A stretch of DNA of 64,000 bases from an uncultured Microbacterium sp. (GTDB lineage: Bacteria; Actinomycetota; Actinomycetes; Actinomycetales; Microbacteriaceae), in NCBI RefSeq assembly GCF_947489255.1, contig NZ_CANLCY010000004.1:248001-312000 (forward strand). Direction: 5' to 3'. Below, one piece after another: positions 14,762-24,588 of this stretch. The translations under genes and the position numbers were made by a program. Position 1 is the first letter of the stretch; every line of letters begins with the position of its first letter. A model generated the notes under the pieces. The model saw only the letters and a program-made list of their open reading frames with translations. It was not told where the DNA came from and did not search any database.

Positions 14762-16426
14762 ATGGATCCCGCAGCCCTCTCCGCCGCCCTGCTCGCCGTC
14801 ATCGCCCCGCTCGCCGAGGCGCGACGCGAGGGCTCTTCGGCGGGGATCACCGCCGCCGACCTCCCGCTGGAGCGTCCCAAGAACCGTGACCACGGCGACT
14901 GGGCATCCAACGCGGCGATGAAGCTCTCGAAGGTGGTCGGCGCCAACCCGCGCGAGTTCGCCGCCGAGATCGCGGCCGGTCTCGAGTCGGTCGAGGGCAT
15001 CGCCAGCGTCGAGGTCGCCGGTCCCGGCTTCATCAACATCCGCCTGGATGCCGCGGCGGCAGGCGCCCTCGCGAAGACGATCGTCGACCAGGGTGCAGCC
15101 TTCGGCACGAACGACTCCCAGCGCGGCAACACCATCAACCTCGAGTTCGTCAGCGCCAACCCGACGGGGCCGCTGCACATCGGCCACACGCGGTGGGCGG
15201 CCCTCGGCGATGCGATCGCCCGCGTGCTGCTCGCCAGTGGCGCGACGCTCGTGCGCGAGTTCTACATCAACGACGCCGGTGCCCAGATGGAGCGCTTCGG
15301 TCGCTCCGTCGTGGCCGCGGCGCACGGCGAGCCGACCCCCGACGACGGCTACGGCGGGGCGTACATCGCCGCTCTCGCGGAGCGCGTCGTCGCCGAGCGG
15401 TCCGATCTGCTCGAGCTCGACCGCGACGAGCAGATCGCCGTCGCCACCGAGCTCGCGTACCGCTTCCAGCTGGGTGAGATCCAGGCATCCCTCGAGCGCT
15501 TCAACGTGCACTTCGACGTGTGGTTCTCCGAGCGCGACCTGCACGCGCACGTCGACGGGCAGCCCAGCCTGGTCGACGACGCGGTCGATCGTCTGCGCGA
15601 GCAGGGCCACGTCTTCGACGACGAGGGTGCCGTGTGGGTGCGCACCACCGACTTCGGTGACGACAAAGACCGCGTCATCCGCCGTTCGAACGGCGAGTAC
15701 ACGTATTTCGCCGCGGATGCCGCCTACTACCTGAACAAGGGTGACCGCGGCTTCGCGCACAAGATCTACCTCCTCGGTGCGGACCACCACGGCTACGTCC
15801 ACCGCCTCAAGGCCCTCGCGGGCGCCGCCGGAGACGACCCCGAGAAAGACATCGAGGTGCTCATCGGGCAGCTCGTCTCGATCAACGGCGCCAAGCTGTC
15901 CAAGCGCGCGGGCAACATCATCGAGCTCGACGACCTGCAGCAGTGGCTGGGCACCGACGCGCTGCGCTACTCCCTTGCGCGGTACCCCGCCGACTCGCCC
16001 CTGACGCTCGATCCCGAGATCCTGCAGAAGCGCACGAACGACAACCCCGTGTTCTACGTGCAGTACGCGCACGCGCGCACTTTCAACGTCGCGCGCAACG
16101 CCGCCGATTCCGGCGTCGACCGGTCGGAATTCGCCCCCGAACTGCTCGCCCACGAGACGGAGTCGGCGCTGCTCGGTGCTCTGCAGGAGTACCCCCGCGT
16201 CGTGGCGTTCGCCGCCGAGGTGCGCGAGCCCCACCGCGTCGCCCGCTACCTCGAGGAGCTTGCCGGCCTCTACCACCGCTGGTACGACAACTGCCGCGTC
16301 ATCCCGCTCGGCGACGCCCCCGTCGAACCGGTGCACCGCACGCGCCTGTGGCTCAACGACGCCACCGGCCAGGTGCTGCGCAACGGCCTCGCTCTGCTCG
16401 GCGTCAGCGCCCCGGAACGGATGTAG
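14762..16426 (+). CDS. argS: Arginyl-tRNA synthetase
   Basis: Charges tRNA-Arg with arginine in the cytoplasm. The 554 residues show the N-terminal Add1 domain, the HIGH signature in [18 protein letters not shown] (near residue 140), the KMSK-like loop KLSKRAGN and the C-terminal anticodon-binding domain ([13 protein letters not shown]...[22 protein letters not shown]). The length is normal. TAGAAT ends 9 bases before the ATG, so the leader is 2-3 bases long at most. It is the first gene of the conserved actinobacterial block with lysA, hom, thrC and thrB; here the island at 17.2-30.2 kb separates it from lysA. Confidence 0.97.
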   Translation: MDPAALSAALLAVIAPLAEARREGSSAGITAADLPLERPKNRDHGDWASNAAMKLSKVVGANPREFAAEIAAGLESVEGIASVEVAGPGFINIRLDAAAAGALAKTIVDQGAAFGTNDSQRGNTINLEFVSANPTGPLHIGHTRWAALGDAIARVLLASGATLVREFYINDAGAQMERFGRSVVAAAHGEPTPDDGYGGAYIAALAERVVAERSDLLELDRDEQIAVATELAYRFQLGEIQASLERFNVHFDVWFSERDLHAHVDGQPSLVDDAVDRLREQGHVFDDEGAVWVRTTDFGDDKDRVIRRSNGEYTYFAADAAYYLNKGDRGFAHKIYLLGADHHGYVHRLKALAGAAGDDPEKDIEVLIGQLVSINGAKLSKRAGNIIELDDLQQWLGTDALRYSLARYPADSPLTLDPEILQKRTNDNPVFYVQYAHARTFNVARNAADSGVDRSEFAPELLAHETESALLGALQEYPRVVAFAAEVREPHRVARYLEELAGLYHRWYDNCRVIPLGDAPVEPVHRTRLWLNDATGQVLRNGLALLGVSAPERM

Positions 16427-16428
16427 TC

Positions 16429-17199
16429 ATGACGGATGCCGCCCGCCCCCGCCGTCGCACCGGCCGCTGGATCGCCGTCGCGGTGATCGCGGTGGTCCTC
16501 GTCGCGGGGCTGGCGGTCGCCGCCGAGTTCATCGCGCGCTCCGTGGTCACCAACACGGTGCGCTCCCTCGTCGTGCAGAACGTCGGTCTCCCCGACGACC
16601 AAGAGGTGGATGTCTCCGTCGGAGGACTCGTCCTGCCTCAGCTGGTGACCGGCCGTCTCGACGACGTCACCGCATCGTCCGACGACGTCACCCTCGGCCC
16701 GCTCACCGGCGACGTGCGAGTGGAGCTGCGCGGTGTCCCCGTGGCAGGCGACGCGGCCGCCGACGAGGGGACCGCGTCCGTGCGGCTCGACGAGGGGCAG
16801 CTGCGTGCGCTCCTCTCGCAGATTCCCGACTTCCCCTCCGGCACCGTGACGCTCGCCGCGCCCGATCTCGCCTTCACCAGTGAGCTGTCGCTGTTCGGCG
16901 TCGCGATCCCGGTCGGAGTCTCCGTCACCCCCGGGGCGTCCGCCGGCGACCTCACGCTGACCCCCAGCGCCTTCCAGCTCGGCGGCAACGCGGTGGATGC
17001 CGACACCCTGCGCAGCCAGCTCGGCGGAGTCGCCGACACGGTCCTTGGCACGCGGAACCTGTGCATCGCCGACCGTCTCCCCGCCGCCCTGACGTTGACC
17101 TCCGCCACGATCCAGGGTCAGAGTCTCGTCGCCGCTTTCGACATCGACGGCGGAGTGCTCGTCGACCCCGCCCTGCAGGCCGACGGCTCCTGCGGCTGA
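16429..17199 (+). CDS. DUF2993 (LmeA-like) exported or membrane protein
   Basis: A 256-residue protein with an N-terminal Arg-rich cytoplasmic tip, a membrane/signal helix (WIAVAVIAVVLVAGLAVAAEF) and a beta-rich extracytoplasmic domain, FIARSVVTNTVRSLVVQNV...LPDDQEVDVSVGG, typical of DUF2993. A mycobacterial member (LmeA) binds phosphatidylinositol and acts in lipomannan elongation; here the link is by family only. The start is 2 bases after the argS stop, so it is coupled to argS. It marks the last backbone gene before the island. Confidence 0.8.
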   Translation: MTDAARPRRRTGRWIAVAVIAVVLVAGLAVAAEFIARSVVTNTVRSLVVQNVGLPDDQEVDVSVGGLVLPQLVTGRLDDVTASSDDVTLGPLTGDVRVELRGVPVAGDAAADEGTASVRLDEGQLRALLSQIPDFPSGTVTLAAPDLAFTSELSLFGVAIPVGVSVTPGASAGDLTLTPSAFQLGGNAVDADTLRSQLGGVADTVLGTRNLCIADRLPAALTLTSATIQGQSLVAAFDIDGGVLVDPALQADGSCG

Positions 17200-17574
17200 G
17201 CGCCCATCACCGGCGGCATCGGTCGACGGTGGCGTAGCCGGCTCGAGCTGAGCGGGCATCACGGTCTCGCGGAGGTCTCGGTCGTAGCCGCCCTCGGGTG
17301 TCCGTTCTGGTGACGTCATGGTTCGGCGAGCGGTAAGTCGTTTCGGCTCCGGCGACCGCGTGCACCCCCTGCGGGCGACGTGGAGCGTGAAACGTCCCGC
17401 ACGGCGATGACGGTGCGCGTTCGCGAACCCGAGGGTGAATTCACTGCCACGTCGGCCGCAGAGTCTCGAAGTCGTCGAATCAGGCGCACCGCGTCGGTGG
17501 TCTCATTCGACAGAAGGACCCCTTCCGTGCGTCGCTACACGCGCATGCACGACATCTCACCCTTTGGAGCGCTC
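17200..17574 (+). promoter_or_regulatory. Upstream region of the island with two adjacent palindromes
   Basis: 375 bases without a gene I can support. It contains two perfect 10-base palindromes, GTTCGCGAAC (17419-17428) and GTGAATTCAC (17435-17444), with centres 16 bases apart. The second is AT-rich for this genome. They are good candidates for an operator controlling the first RCC1 gene. GGAG at 17566-17569 is the likely binding site for the GTG start at 17575. The position of the promoter is not clear. Confidence 0.4.
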
Positions 17575-20500
17575 GTGTCCGCCTCTCCCTCGCCTCTCGC
17601 CCTTCGTCCTGCTCCCGCGGGTCCCTCACGTCGCGCCGTCGTCGGCGCCGGCGTGTGGAGTGCGCCCGCTCTTGCTCTCGCGTCATCCGCTCCCGCTTTC
17701 GCCGCGGCGTCGGGCCAGCAGGTCATCACGCTGTCGACGCCGGAGTTCACCGTCCCCTCCTCGGGTGCCGTCACCGTGTCGACCACCGTGACAGACGCGC
17801 AGGGGGCGCCGGTGGCGGGAGCTCTCGTCTCCCTCACGGGGCCCAGCGGATCGTGGTTCGGGGCTGCAGACGGCACCACCGACGGATCGGGCGTGTACGA
17901 GACCAAATTCGATCTGTCGAAGACGTGGGCCAAGCCCGGCTCCTCGATCTCCCTGACGGCTGTCTCGGGGTCGGCTACCGTGTCGCAGTCCTTCACCGTG
18001 CGGGGCGCGAATGCGCTGGGCTGGGGACCCAACGGCGTCCTGGAGCTAGGACTCGACAGCGCATCCATGGACGACCTCCCGACGCCGACTCAGCTCGCGC
18101 GTGTGTTTTCCCAGCCGATCACGTCGATCGCCACCTCCGCGTGGGGTGCGACGTTCGCTGTGCTGCAGGACGGCACGGTGTGTTCGGTCGGATACATCGA
18201 CAGCGCCGGTCTGCGAGGCGACGGTCTCGATATCGAGGCTCAGAGTGCGTGGTTGACGTGGGTACCGTTCTCAGAGTTGTCGGACGTCCGGCGAGTGGCA
18301 TGCTCGTACAACACGGCGTTCGCGCTGAAAACGGATGGTTCCCTCTGGTCGTGGGGCGAGGCAACGTACGGCCTTCTGGGTGACGGGACCGACAGCGACC
18401 GGAGCACGCCCGTGCAAATTCTTTCGGACGTGACGGACGTGGCCGCCGGTATCACCGCCGTCTACGCGCTCCGCTCCGACGGCTCGGTGGTCGCCTGGGG
18501 CGACAACGAGCACGGGCGTTTGGGTGACGACACGACGACGGGGCATGCGACCCCCGCAGTGGTCTCAGGGTTGACGGCAGACGTCGTCCAAATCGCGGCG
18601 CACGATGGCGGGGGATTCGCCCTCAAGGCCGACGGCTCGGTGTGGGCGTGGGGGGCGAACGATAAGGGGCAGTGCGCCGTCGGGGGCACGTCGGAGCAGC
18701 TCACTCCCGTCCAGGTCTCTCTTTCGACCGCGGCGACGCAAGTGGCGGGGAGCATGTTCGCCGGCTACGCCTTGCTCGCGGACGGAACGGTGGCTGCGTG
18801 GGGGAACAACGACTGGGGACAGCTCGGAGACGGCACCCAGGAGTCGCGCGCGACTGCCGCAGCGGTCGCCAACCTCTCGGACGTCGTGCAGATCTCGGCC
18901 GTGCACCGCGCGGCGTATGCCCTGCGGGCAGACGGCGGGGTGTGGTCGTGGGGCGATAATCAGCATGGCGAACTCGGACACTCGCAGGTGGGCGGCGGAG
19001 CGCTTGTCCCCGAACAGATCGCCGCTTTGGTCGGTATTCCGGTTACCACGCTCATCCCGGTGAACGGCAGCCCGGCCGCACCCTGCACGTTCGTCATCCT
19101 CGGTGACGCTGTGCTCTCGGTCGATGTCATAGAGACGTTCGTGTCGGCGGGAACCGCGGGGACGGTGATGACCACGGTCGCTTCCGGATCGGGCGGTGTC
19201 GCGGGGGTGGACGTGTCTCTGTCGGCGACGTCGGGCGCGGTGCTCGACACGACGCAGAGTCAGACCGACGCTCACGGAACGGTGGAGACCACCGTCAGGC
19301 CCGATCAGTGGACGAAGCCCGGCACCGTCGTGCGCGTCACAGCCAGCACGGCGACGAGTGAGGCATCCGACGTCTTCACCGTCCTCGGGTCGAACGTGGT
19401 GGCCACGGGCGAGGGGGACTACGGCCAGTTCGGTGACGGTGACCCGGATCGGCCGGCGTACACGTCGGCGAGGCAGCTGCCGGTCGTGTTCCCCGCACCG
19501 GTGCTGCACGGTGTCAGCTCCCGCCACGCGCACGCGTGCGTCGTTCTCGCGGACGGTTCGGTGTGGACGGCGGGCAACGGCAATGACGGGACGCTGGGCG
19601 ACGGCGATACGTCCGCACACTCGCGCAACACGTGGCAGGTCGTCAATGGGCTCTCCTCCGTCGTGCAGGTGGCATCCTCGTGGGGCGCGCTGTACGCGTT
19701 GACCTCCTCGGGCGAGATCTACGGGTGGGGGACGAACTTCGCCGGCCAGCTGGGTTACGTCGGCGGATTCAGCGGTGAACCCGCACTGGTCCAGGGGATC
19801 TCCGGTGCCGTGCAGATCGCGTGTTCGGGGTCTGCGGTGCACGCGGTGATGCCCGACGGCTCCGTGCTGAGTGTGGGAGAGAACAGGTACGGGCAGTTCG
19901 GGGTGGGCAACACCACCAACAGCGAAACGCCGGTGAAGATGTCGGGAGTGTCGACGGCGGTGCAGGTCGCCGCCGCGAACGACGCTGTCTACGTTCTGCT
20001 CGCCGACGGCACGGTCGTCTCGTGCGGACGGGGTGAGCACGGTGAGGCCGGGCAGGGGATCGGTGCGAACACGACCACGCCCAAGCCGATCGCCGGGTTG
20101 ACGGGTGTGACGGCTGTCGCGTCGTTCAACGCCGGCGGATATGCGCTGCTGAGCGACGGCACGGTGCGGGGATGGGGGGTCAACGACAACGGCGCCGTCG
20201 GAAACGGCTCTGCGGGTGATGGGACGGCGGGTTCCCTGTCGGTCGGATCGCCGGTGGCGGTGACGGGGCTGAGCGACGTCGCGCGAGTGGCCGGTGGCTA
20301 CCAGTCGGGTTTCGCGTTGTTGAAGGACGGCTCGGTTCGGGCATGGGGCTTGAATTCGCGGTACGAACTGGGCGACGGCACGACGACGACGCGCCCCACC
20401 CCGCAGGTGCTCGACACCGGTGGGCATCCTGTCTCCTCCCTCAACGGACACGGAGTGGGGGGAAGCACCATCTTCTTCACTCTTGCCGACACCTCGGTTT

Positions 20501-21978
20501 CCGTCGACATCGCCGAGGACGGGCTATCCGCGGGCGGCGATCCGGGAACGGTCACGGCGAAGGTCGCAGCCGGGTCGGCGCCTGTGGCCGGCGCCGCCAT
20601 CACCTTGTCCGTGACGCCGGGGGCGGCGCTGCAGTCGACGTCGGGCACGACCGACGCGAGCGGTACCGTGCAGATTCCGATCGCAGTGCAGGACCGTTGG
20701 GCGACGGCCGGCACGATCGTGCGCGTGACCGCGTCGAACGGCTCGAGCACCGGCTCTGACACCTCCACGGTTCTGGGCGCGAATGCTGTCGGATTCGGAT
20801 ACAACGCGTGGACCGAGATGGGAGATGGCGGTACGCCGGGCGGAGACGACGCCGGGACGGGCGTCGCCCGCACCTCACCCTCGCAGCTCCGTCGCGTGTT
20901 TCCCGCTCCGATCACCCAGATCGTCTCGTGCGGCGCCGGCAACGGCGGCGGGTCCAACCAGACCACGCTCGTGCTCCTGAAAGACGGCACCGTCTGGTCG
21001 GTCGGGGGCAACGGATTCGGCCAGCTCGGCACGGCGGGGAACTCGCGAAGCGCGTGGGCCAAGATTCCCGGACTCTCTCGTGTGACGCAGCTCTCCGCGG
21101 GCAACGTCCACGTCTACGCGCTCTTGGCGGACGGAACGGTCAAGGGGTGGGGCGACAACTACTCCGGGCAGTTGGGTACCGGCGTCGCGGGGGACAGTGC
21201 GACGACTCCGGTGACGGTGGTGGGGCTGTCGAATGTCGTTCAGATCAGCTCGGGAACGCAGCAGGGATACTTCCTGCTCGAGGACGGCACCGTCCGCGCG
21301 ATCGGGCGGAACACGTTCTCCGCGGCGCTGGGAAACGGTTCATCGGTCGATCACTCGGCGACTCCCGTGACCGTGTCCAACCTGTCGAATGTGACGCAGA
21401 TCGCCGGCGGCCATCAGTGCGGGTACGCGCTGAAGTCCGACGGAACGGTGTGGGCGTGGGGAGCGAACGACTCGGGCCGTCTCGGTGATGGGACGACGCC
21501 CGTTCCGGGGCCGTGGGTTGCGGGACAGACGACTCCCGCGCAGTCGACCCCGGTCCAGGTACAGGGCCTCAGCGGGAAGACCGTCACTCAGGTGGTGGGA
21601 AACCGCGCCGGTGGGATCGTCCTGACGTCCGACGGCTTCGTGATGGCGTGGGGCGACAATTCCGCGGGCTCCGTGGGAGACGGCACCACGACCTCGCGAT
21701 CGAGCGCCGTCCAGGTGTCGGTGCTGACGCCCGATTTCGGCGTCGTAGGGATTGGCGCGAGTGGCCGGTCAGGTTACGCGCGGCTCTGGAACGGAACGGC
21801 CGGCGGCTGGGGCGCGAATGAGAACGGCCAGCTCGGAGACGGATCCACGACCGATCGCACGCAGCCGGTTCAGATTCCCACGTGGTGGCCGATCGAGAAT
21901 CCTGTCCGGCCGGTGCCGGTCGTCGGTTTCGCTTCCCACTCGCCGTCCACCGACCGGATGTACTTCATCACGGAGTGA
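17575..21978 (+). CDS. Giant exported protein: three (Ig-like + RCC1 propeller) units, first copy
   Basis: A 1467-residue protein. Residues 1-45 carry a Tat signal (PSRRAVVGAGVW, then SAPALALASSAPAFAAA). Three units follow: an Ig-like domain (about residues 46-146, 512-606, 973-1070; each with an SG/QG-APVAGA-type strand and a KPGT/VTAS-type strand) and an RCC1-type beta-propeller (147-508, 607-972, 1071-1467) with repeats of the form VWSWGDNxxGQLGDGT and VxxIAxxxxxxYALxxDG. No sorting motif, LPXTG or C-terminal anchor is present. The GTG start at 17575 is chosen for GGAG 5 bases upstream and by analogy with the second copy; upstream in-frame codons look non-coding. Likely a secreted or surface binding protein. 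Confidence 0.82.
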   Translation: MSASPSPLALRPAPAGPSRRAVVGAGVWSAPALALASSAPAFAAASGQQVITLSTPEFTVPSSGAVTVSTTVTDAQGAPVAGALVSLTGPSGSWFGAADGTTDGSGVYETKFDLSKTWAKPGSSISLTAVSGSATVSQSFTVRGANALGWGPNGVLELGLDSASMDDLPTPTQLARVFSQPITSIATSAWGATFAVLQDGTVCSVGYIDSAGLRGDGLDIEAQSAWLTWVPFSELSDVRRVACSYNTAFALKTDGSLWSWGEATYGLLGDGTDSDRSTPVQILSDVTDVAAGITAVYALRSDGSVVAWGDNEHGRLGDDTTTGHATPAVVSGLTADVVQIAAHDGGGFALKADGSVWAWGANDKGQCAVGGTSEQLTPVQVSLSTAATQVAGSMFAGYALLADGTVAAWGNNDWGQLGDGTQESRATAAAVANLSDVVQISAVHRAAYALRADGGVWSWGDNQHGELGHSQVGGGALVPEQIAALVGIPVTTLIPVNGSPAAPCTFVILGDAVLSVDVIETFVSAGTAGTVMTTVASGSGGVAGVDVSLSATSGAVLDTTQSQTDAHGTVETTVRPDQWTKPGTVVRVTASTATSEASDVFTVLGSNVVATGEGDYGQFGDGDPDRPAYTSARQLPVVFPAPVLHGVSSRHAHACVVLADGSVWTAGNGNDGTLGDGDTSAHSRNTWQVVNGLSSVVQVASSWGALYALTSSGEIYGWGTNFAGQLGYVGGFSGEPALVQGISGAVQIACSGSAVHAVMPDGSVLSVGENRYGQFGVGNTTNSETPVKMSGVSTAVQVAAANDAVYVLLADGTVVSCGRGEHGEAGQGIGANTTTPKPIAGLTGVTAVASFNAGGYALLSDGTVRGWGVNDNGAVGNGSAGDGTAGSLSVGSPVAVTGLSDVARVAGGYQSGFALLKDGSVRAWGLNSRYELGDGTTTTRPTPQVLDTGGHPVSSLNGHGVGGSTIFFTLADTSVSVDIAEDGLSAGGDPGTVTAKVAAGSAPVAGAAITLSVTPGAALQSTSGTTDASGTVQIPIAVQDRWATAGTIVRVTASNGSSTGSDTSTVLGANAVGFGYNAWTEMGDGGTPGGDDAGTGVARTSPSQLRRVFPAPITQIVSCGAGNGGGSNQTTLVLLKDGTVWSVGGNGFGQLGTAGNSRSAWAKIPGLSRVTQLSAGNVHVYALLADGTVKGWGDNYSGQLGTGVAGDSATTPVTVVGLSNVVQISSGTQQGYFLLEDGTVRAIGRNTFSAALGNGSSVDHSATPVTVSNLSNVTQIAGGHQCGYALKSDGTVWAWGANDSGRLGDGTTPVPGPWVAGQTTPAQSTPVQVQGLSGKTVTQVVGNRAGGIVLTSDGFVMAWGDNSAGSVGDGTTTSRSSAVQVSVLTPDFGVVGIGASGRSGYARLWNGTAGGWGANENGQLGDGSTTDRTQPVQIPTWWPIENPVRPVPVVGFASHSPSTDRMYFITE

Positions 21979-21988
21979 CGACGAGGCG

Positions 21989-22050
21989 GGACCGGCACGT
22001 CCGGTCCTTAGACCGCTCCGGGTCCGCCGTCATCGACGGCGGGCCCGGAG
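21989..22050 (+). terminator. Two tandem hairpins after the first RCC1 gene
   Basis: First hairpin: GGACCGG (21989-21995) with CCGGTCC (22001-22007). Second: a 16-base stem (22016-22031 and 22035-22050, one wobble) with a 3-base loop, followed by TTCGCTTCTCC. A strong terminator that separates the first RCC1 gene from the M60 gene or sets its read-through. Confidence 0.75.
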
Positions 22051-22089
22051 TTCGCTTCTCCACGTTCTCCGCCGAACGAACGGACCGAC

Positions 22090-24387
22090 ATGCCCTTGTC
22101 CTCCGAGCTGCCCCGGCGCCGCGTCCTGACGGCGTCTGCCTGGGCCGCCCCCGTCGTCGTGCTCAGCGCGACGAGCCCGGCCTATGCGGTGAGCGCCACG
22201 CAGTCGGTCGCGATCGCGGTGTGGCATCCCGTCCTGCATCCGGGGGAGGTCTCCGCTGTGGAGGTGACGGTGCGCGACGAAAGCGGAAGAGGCGTGGCGG
22301 GCGCCGCCGTGGCCTTATCTGTGAGCGGGGCGAGCGCGTTCCTGGAGCGCTCGACGGGGGTGACCGACGCCTGGGGGACGTTCTCGACCATCCTGCGCGT
22401 TCGAGACCTGCAGTCGTCCGCGGCCGGCTTGGTGACGGCGTCGATCGGCGGATCCAGCTCGAGTGCGTCGTTCACCGTCCGCAAGACCGCGGTGATCGAA
22501 CACGACGCGGATGGACGCTCGACTCGGGTGCTCGCGCTCCCGCACGGCAGTCAGGACGAGTCGGCGGCGGCGGAGAACCGGGGGATGCCGCACAGCGACC
22601 TGCAGCCGACCGGCCGCTACGTGCGGTCGGGAGAAGTGCTGACCGTCGAGGTCGACGGCTCCCCGTCATGGTGGCTCGAGCTGAACATCGGCACGCGCGG
22701 GCCGATGCAGGTGTTCGGCACCGACGGCAGCGAGGGGATGGCCTCGACGGTCTTGACGGGCGGCACCAACACGATCACGGCCGATCGCAGCGGCATCGTC
22801 TTCGTCATCAATCACAGCGAGTGGTCGGCCGTGCCGCTCGTCATCAGCGGTGGTCACCCGCAACCCGTCTGGGTGAAGGGTGCGTCGACCAAGGATGACT
22901 TCGACGCCCAGATGCGCTCGTTCTCCGATGCTCCGATCGTGACGCACGTGGGCGATCGCATCTTCGCCGACATCCAGCGGTCCGTCATCGACGCCCCCGA
23001 CGTGTCCACCGTCTACGATCCCGACCTCGTCACCTCCCGCCTCGATCTGGCGCGGGAACACACCGATGCGATCTACGGGCTGAGCTACGACGCGGTCGGG
23101 GTCGCACGCAAGCACGGTGGTCGCGTCTACGTGTCCGGTCCCGACTCCGGCGGCGCCTACGCGTTCGCTACCTATCAATGGCTCTCGTTCCATGTGAGTT
23201 CGGGGGCCAGTCGCGCCTTGGCGAGGAGCACCGACTGGTGGACGATGTGGCACGAGATCGGGCACACCTATCAGACCCCGCAGTACACGTGGTCGGGCCT
23301 GGGGGAGGTGACCGTCAACATCTCCTCTCTGGCCGCCGAGAAGCGGACCACCGGCGGCAACATGCTCGACGACTCTCCGGGTTTGCAGCAGAGGATCTCG
23401 AGATATTTCGCCGATCCCGTCGACAAACGCCACTTCGAAAACCTCACGGACGAGGGCCCGTTCTACCCCCTCTTCCTGTTCGATCAACTCCGGCGTTCTT
23501 TCGGAGACGACTTCTATGCGGCGCTCAGCCAGAAGTACCGCGTCCGGCGGGCGCTGGGACGTCCGTCGGAGGGGTCGGACCGACAGAAGATCGATTCCTT
23601 CGCGCTGCTCACCTCGGAGGTGGCCGATCGTGACCTCGGCCCGTTCTTCCGCGCGTGGGGCGTCACGGTGTCGGAAGAGGTCCTCGCGGTGATGGCGCAG
23701 CATCCACCGCTCCAGTACGAGTTCTGGACGGCGATCACGACCGCCGACGCTCCGCTCGAACGGGTGGTCCCGTACAACCCCCCGACGGGCACGCTCTGGA
23801 CCCCGACGGATGCCGTCTATCTGGGTGACACCGCGGGCAGCACTGCCGAGGTGAGCGATCTCGGGAGCGTGCGGGGCTCCCGGAGCGTGGTCATGGCTCG
23901 CGGCGCGCTCGCGGTTCAGGTGGGCTCGGGCACGGGCCGCGTGTACGCGGTGCTGGAATCCGAGGAGGGTACCCAGGAGGTGCTGCAACGGCCGGTCTCG
24001 GTCACAGTGGTGTCGGCGCTCGAGTTCGTCGGTTTCTACGACGTGATGATCGGCTCGATCGGGATCAGCGCCGACGGCAGCCGTCTCGTCGCGACCTCGA
24101 GCGGCAACCAGGCGCACCAGATCTACTTCGCCGGCCAGGTGTACTACGAGGTCGAGCTCCGGGATGCCGCGGGGGTGACGCGCACAACCGTGTCGGTGAA
24201 AGGCGAGGATACGGCGCAGGCGGTTGCCGACGCCCTTCACGGTGTGCCGTGCGGGGAGGGAGACGAATTCGTCATCCGTGCAGCCGAGCCGACGCGCGTG
24301 CGGGTCTATCAGGACAGCAACCGCGTGGGGACGTTGACGTCCAATCCGACGACGGTCCGGATCAGCGGTGGGCGTTTCGTCCTCTAG
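22090..24387 (+). CDS. Exported M60/enhancin-like metallopeptidase with Ig-like and mucin-binding-like domains
   Basis: A 765-residue exported zinc protease. Residues 1-36 are a Tat signal (LPRRRVLTASAWAAP). An Ig-like domain follows (about 37-137). The M60 region runs from about 170 to 530, with the N-terminal module TGRYVRSGEVLTVEV and the zinc site HEIGH (His388, His392, Glu389 as base) then the third ligand Glu406 in GLGEVTVN; HExxH-x13-E fits the gluzincin M60 family. The C-terminus (about 640-750) resembles the mucin/carbohydrate-binding domain of enhancins, with HQIYFAGQVYYEVEL. M60 proteases cut mucin-type O-glycoproteins. One TTA codon (codon 76) is notable in a high-GC genome. It lies between the two RCC1 genes. 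Confidence 0.85.
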   Translation: MPLSSELPRRRVLTASAWAAPVVVLSATSPAYAVSATQSVAIAVWHPVLHPGEVSAVEVTVRDESGRGVAGAAVALSVSGASAFLERSTGVTDAWGTFSTILRVRDLQSSAAGLVTASIGGSSSSASFTVRKTAVIEHDADGRSTRVLALPHGSQDESAAAENRGMPHSDLQPTGRYVRSGEVLTVEVDGSPSWWLELNIGTRGPMQVFGTDGSEGMASTVLTGGTNTITADRSGIVFVINHSEWSAVPLVISGGHPQPVWVKGASTKDDFDAQMRSFSDAPIVTHVGDRIFADIQRSVIDAPDVSTVYDPDLVTSRLDLAREHTDAIYGLSYDAVGVARKHGGRVYVSGPDSGGAYAFATYQWLSFHVSSGASRALARSTDWWTMWHEIGHTYQTPQYTWSGLGEVTVNISSLAAEKRTTGGNMLDDSPGLQQRISRYFADPVDKRHFENLTDEGPFYPLFLFDQLRRSFGDDFYAALSQKYRVRRALGRPSEGSDRQKIDSFALLTSEVADRDLGPFFRAWGVTVSEEVLAVMAQHPPLQYEFWTAITTADAPLERVVPYNPPTGTLWTPTDAVYLGDTAGSTAEVSDLGSVRGSRSVVMARGALAVQVGSGTGRVYAVLESEEGTQEVLQRPVSVTVVSALEFVGFYDVMIGSIGISADGSRLVATSSGNQAHQIYFAGQVYYEVELRDAAGVTRTTVSVKGEDTAQAVADALHGVPCGEGDEFVIRAAEPTRVRVYQDSNRVGTLTSNPTTVRISGGRFVL

Positions 24388-24588
24388 GCCACTTCAGGCC
24401 ATGCCGCAGCGGGGCGTTGGCGACCCATGGTTCACATGGGAGTGACCCGGCGGATGAATCCGTCGGCGTGAAGCGCAGGAATACGTGCGCGTCCGTGGAG
24501 AGGCGTATCGGGGTGGTGTCTACTCGCGAGCAGACACCGTCTCCACCCGGATGGAGGTCTGGACCGTTTCTCGACGCCTGGAGTGCAC
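24388..24588 (+). promoter_or_regulatory. Intergenic region with inverted repeats before the second RCC1 gene
   Basis: Holds CCCATG-N5-CATGGG (24424-24440), CGGAT-GA-ATCCG (24451-24462) and a long hairpin GGTGTCT/AGACACC (24515-24521 and 24532-24538) whose loop contains the palindrome CTCGCGAG. GGAG at 24580-24583 serves the ATG at 24589. The hairpins could terminate the M60 transcript or regulate the next gene. No open frame of interest. Confidence 0.45.

Noticed and set aside
16270..17319. Minus-strand frame starting MTSPERTPEGGYDRDL near 17319
   Set aside because: The first 40 residues look plausible, but the frame then runs antisense through DUF2993 and into argS and has no ribosome binding site. 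It could be a remnant; not enough support to annotate.
17380..17574. In-frame extension of the first RCC1 protein to GTG 17380 or ATG 17545
   Set aside because: The added residues are Arg/Ser-rich and not conserved in the paralogue; the GTG at 17575 has GGAG 5 bases before it and gives a signal peptide of matching length. ATG 17545 remains a possible alternative.
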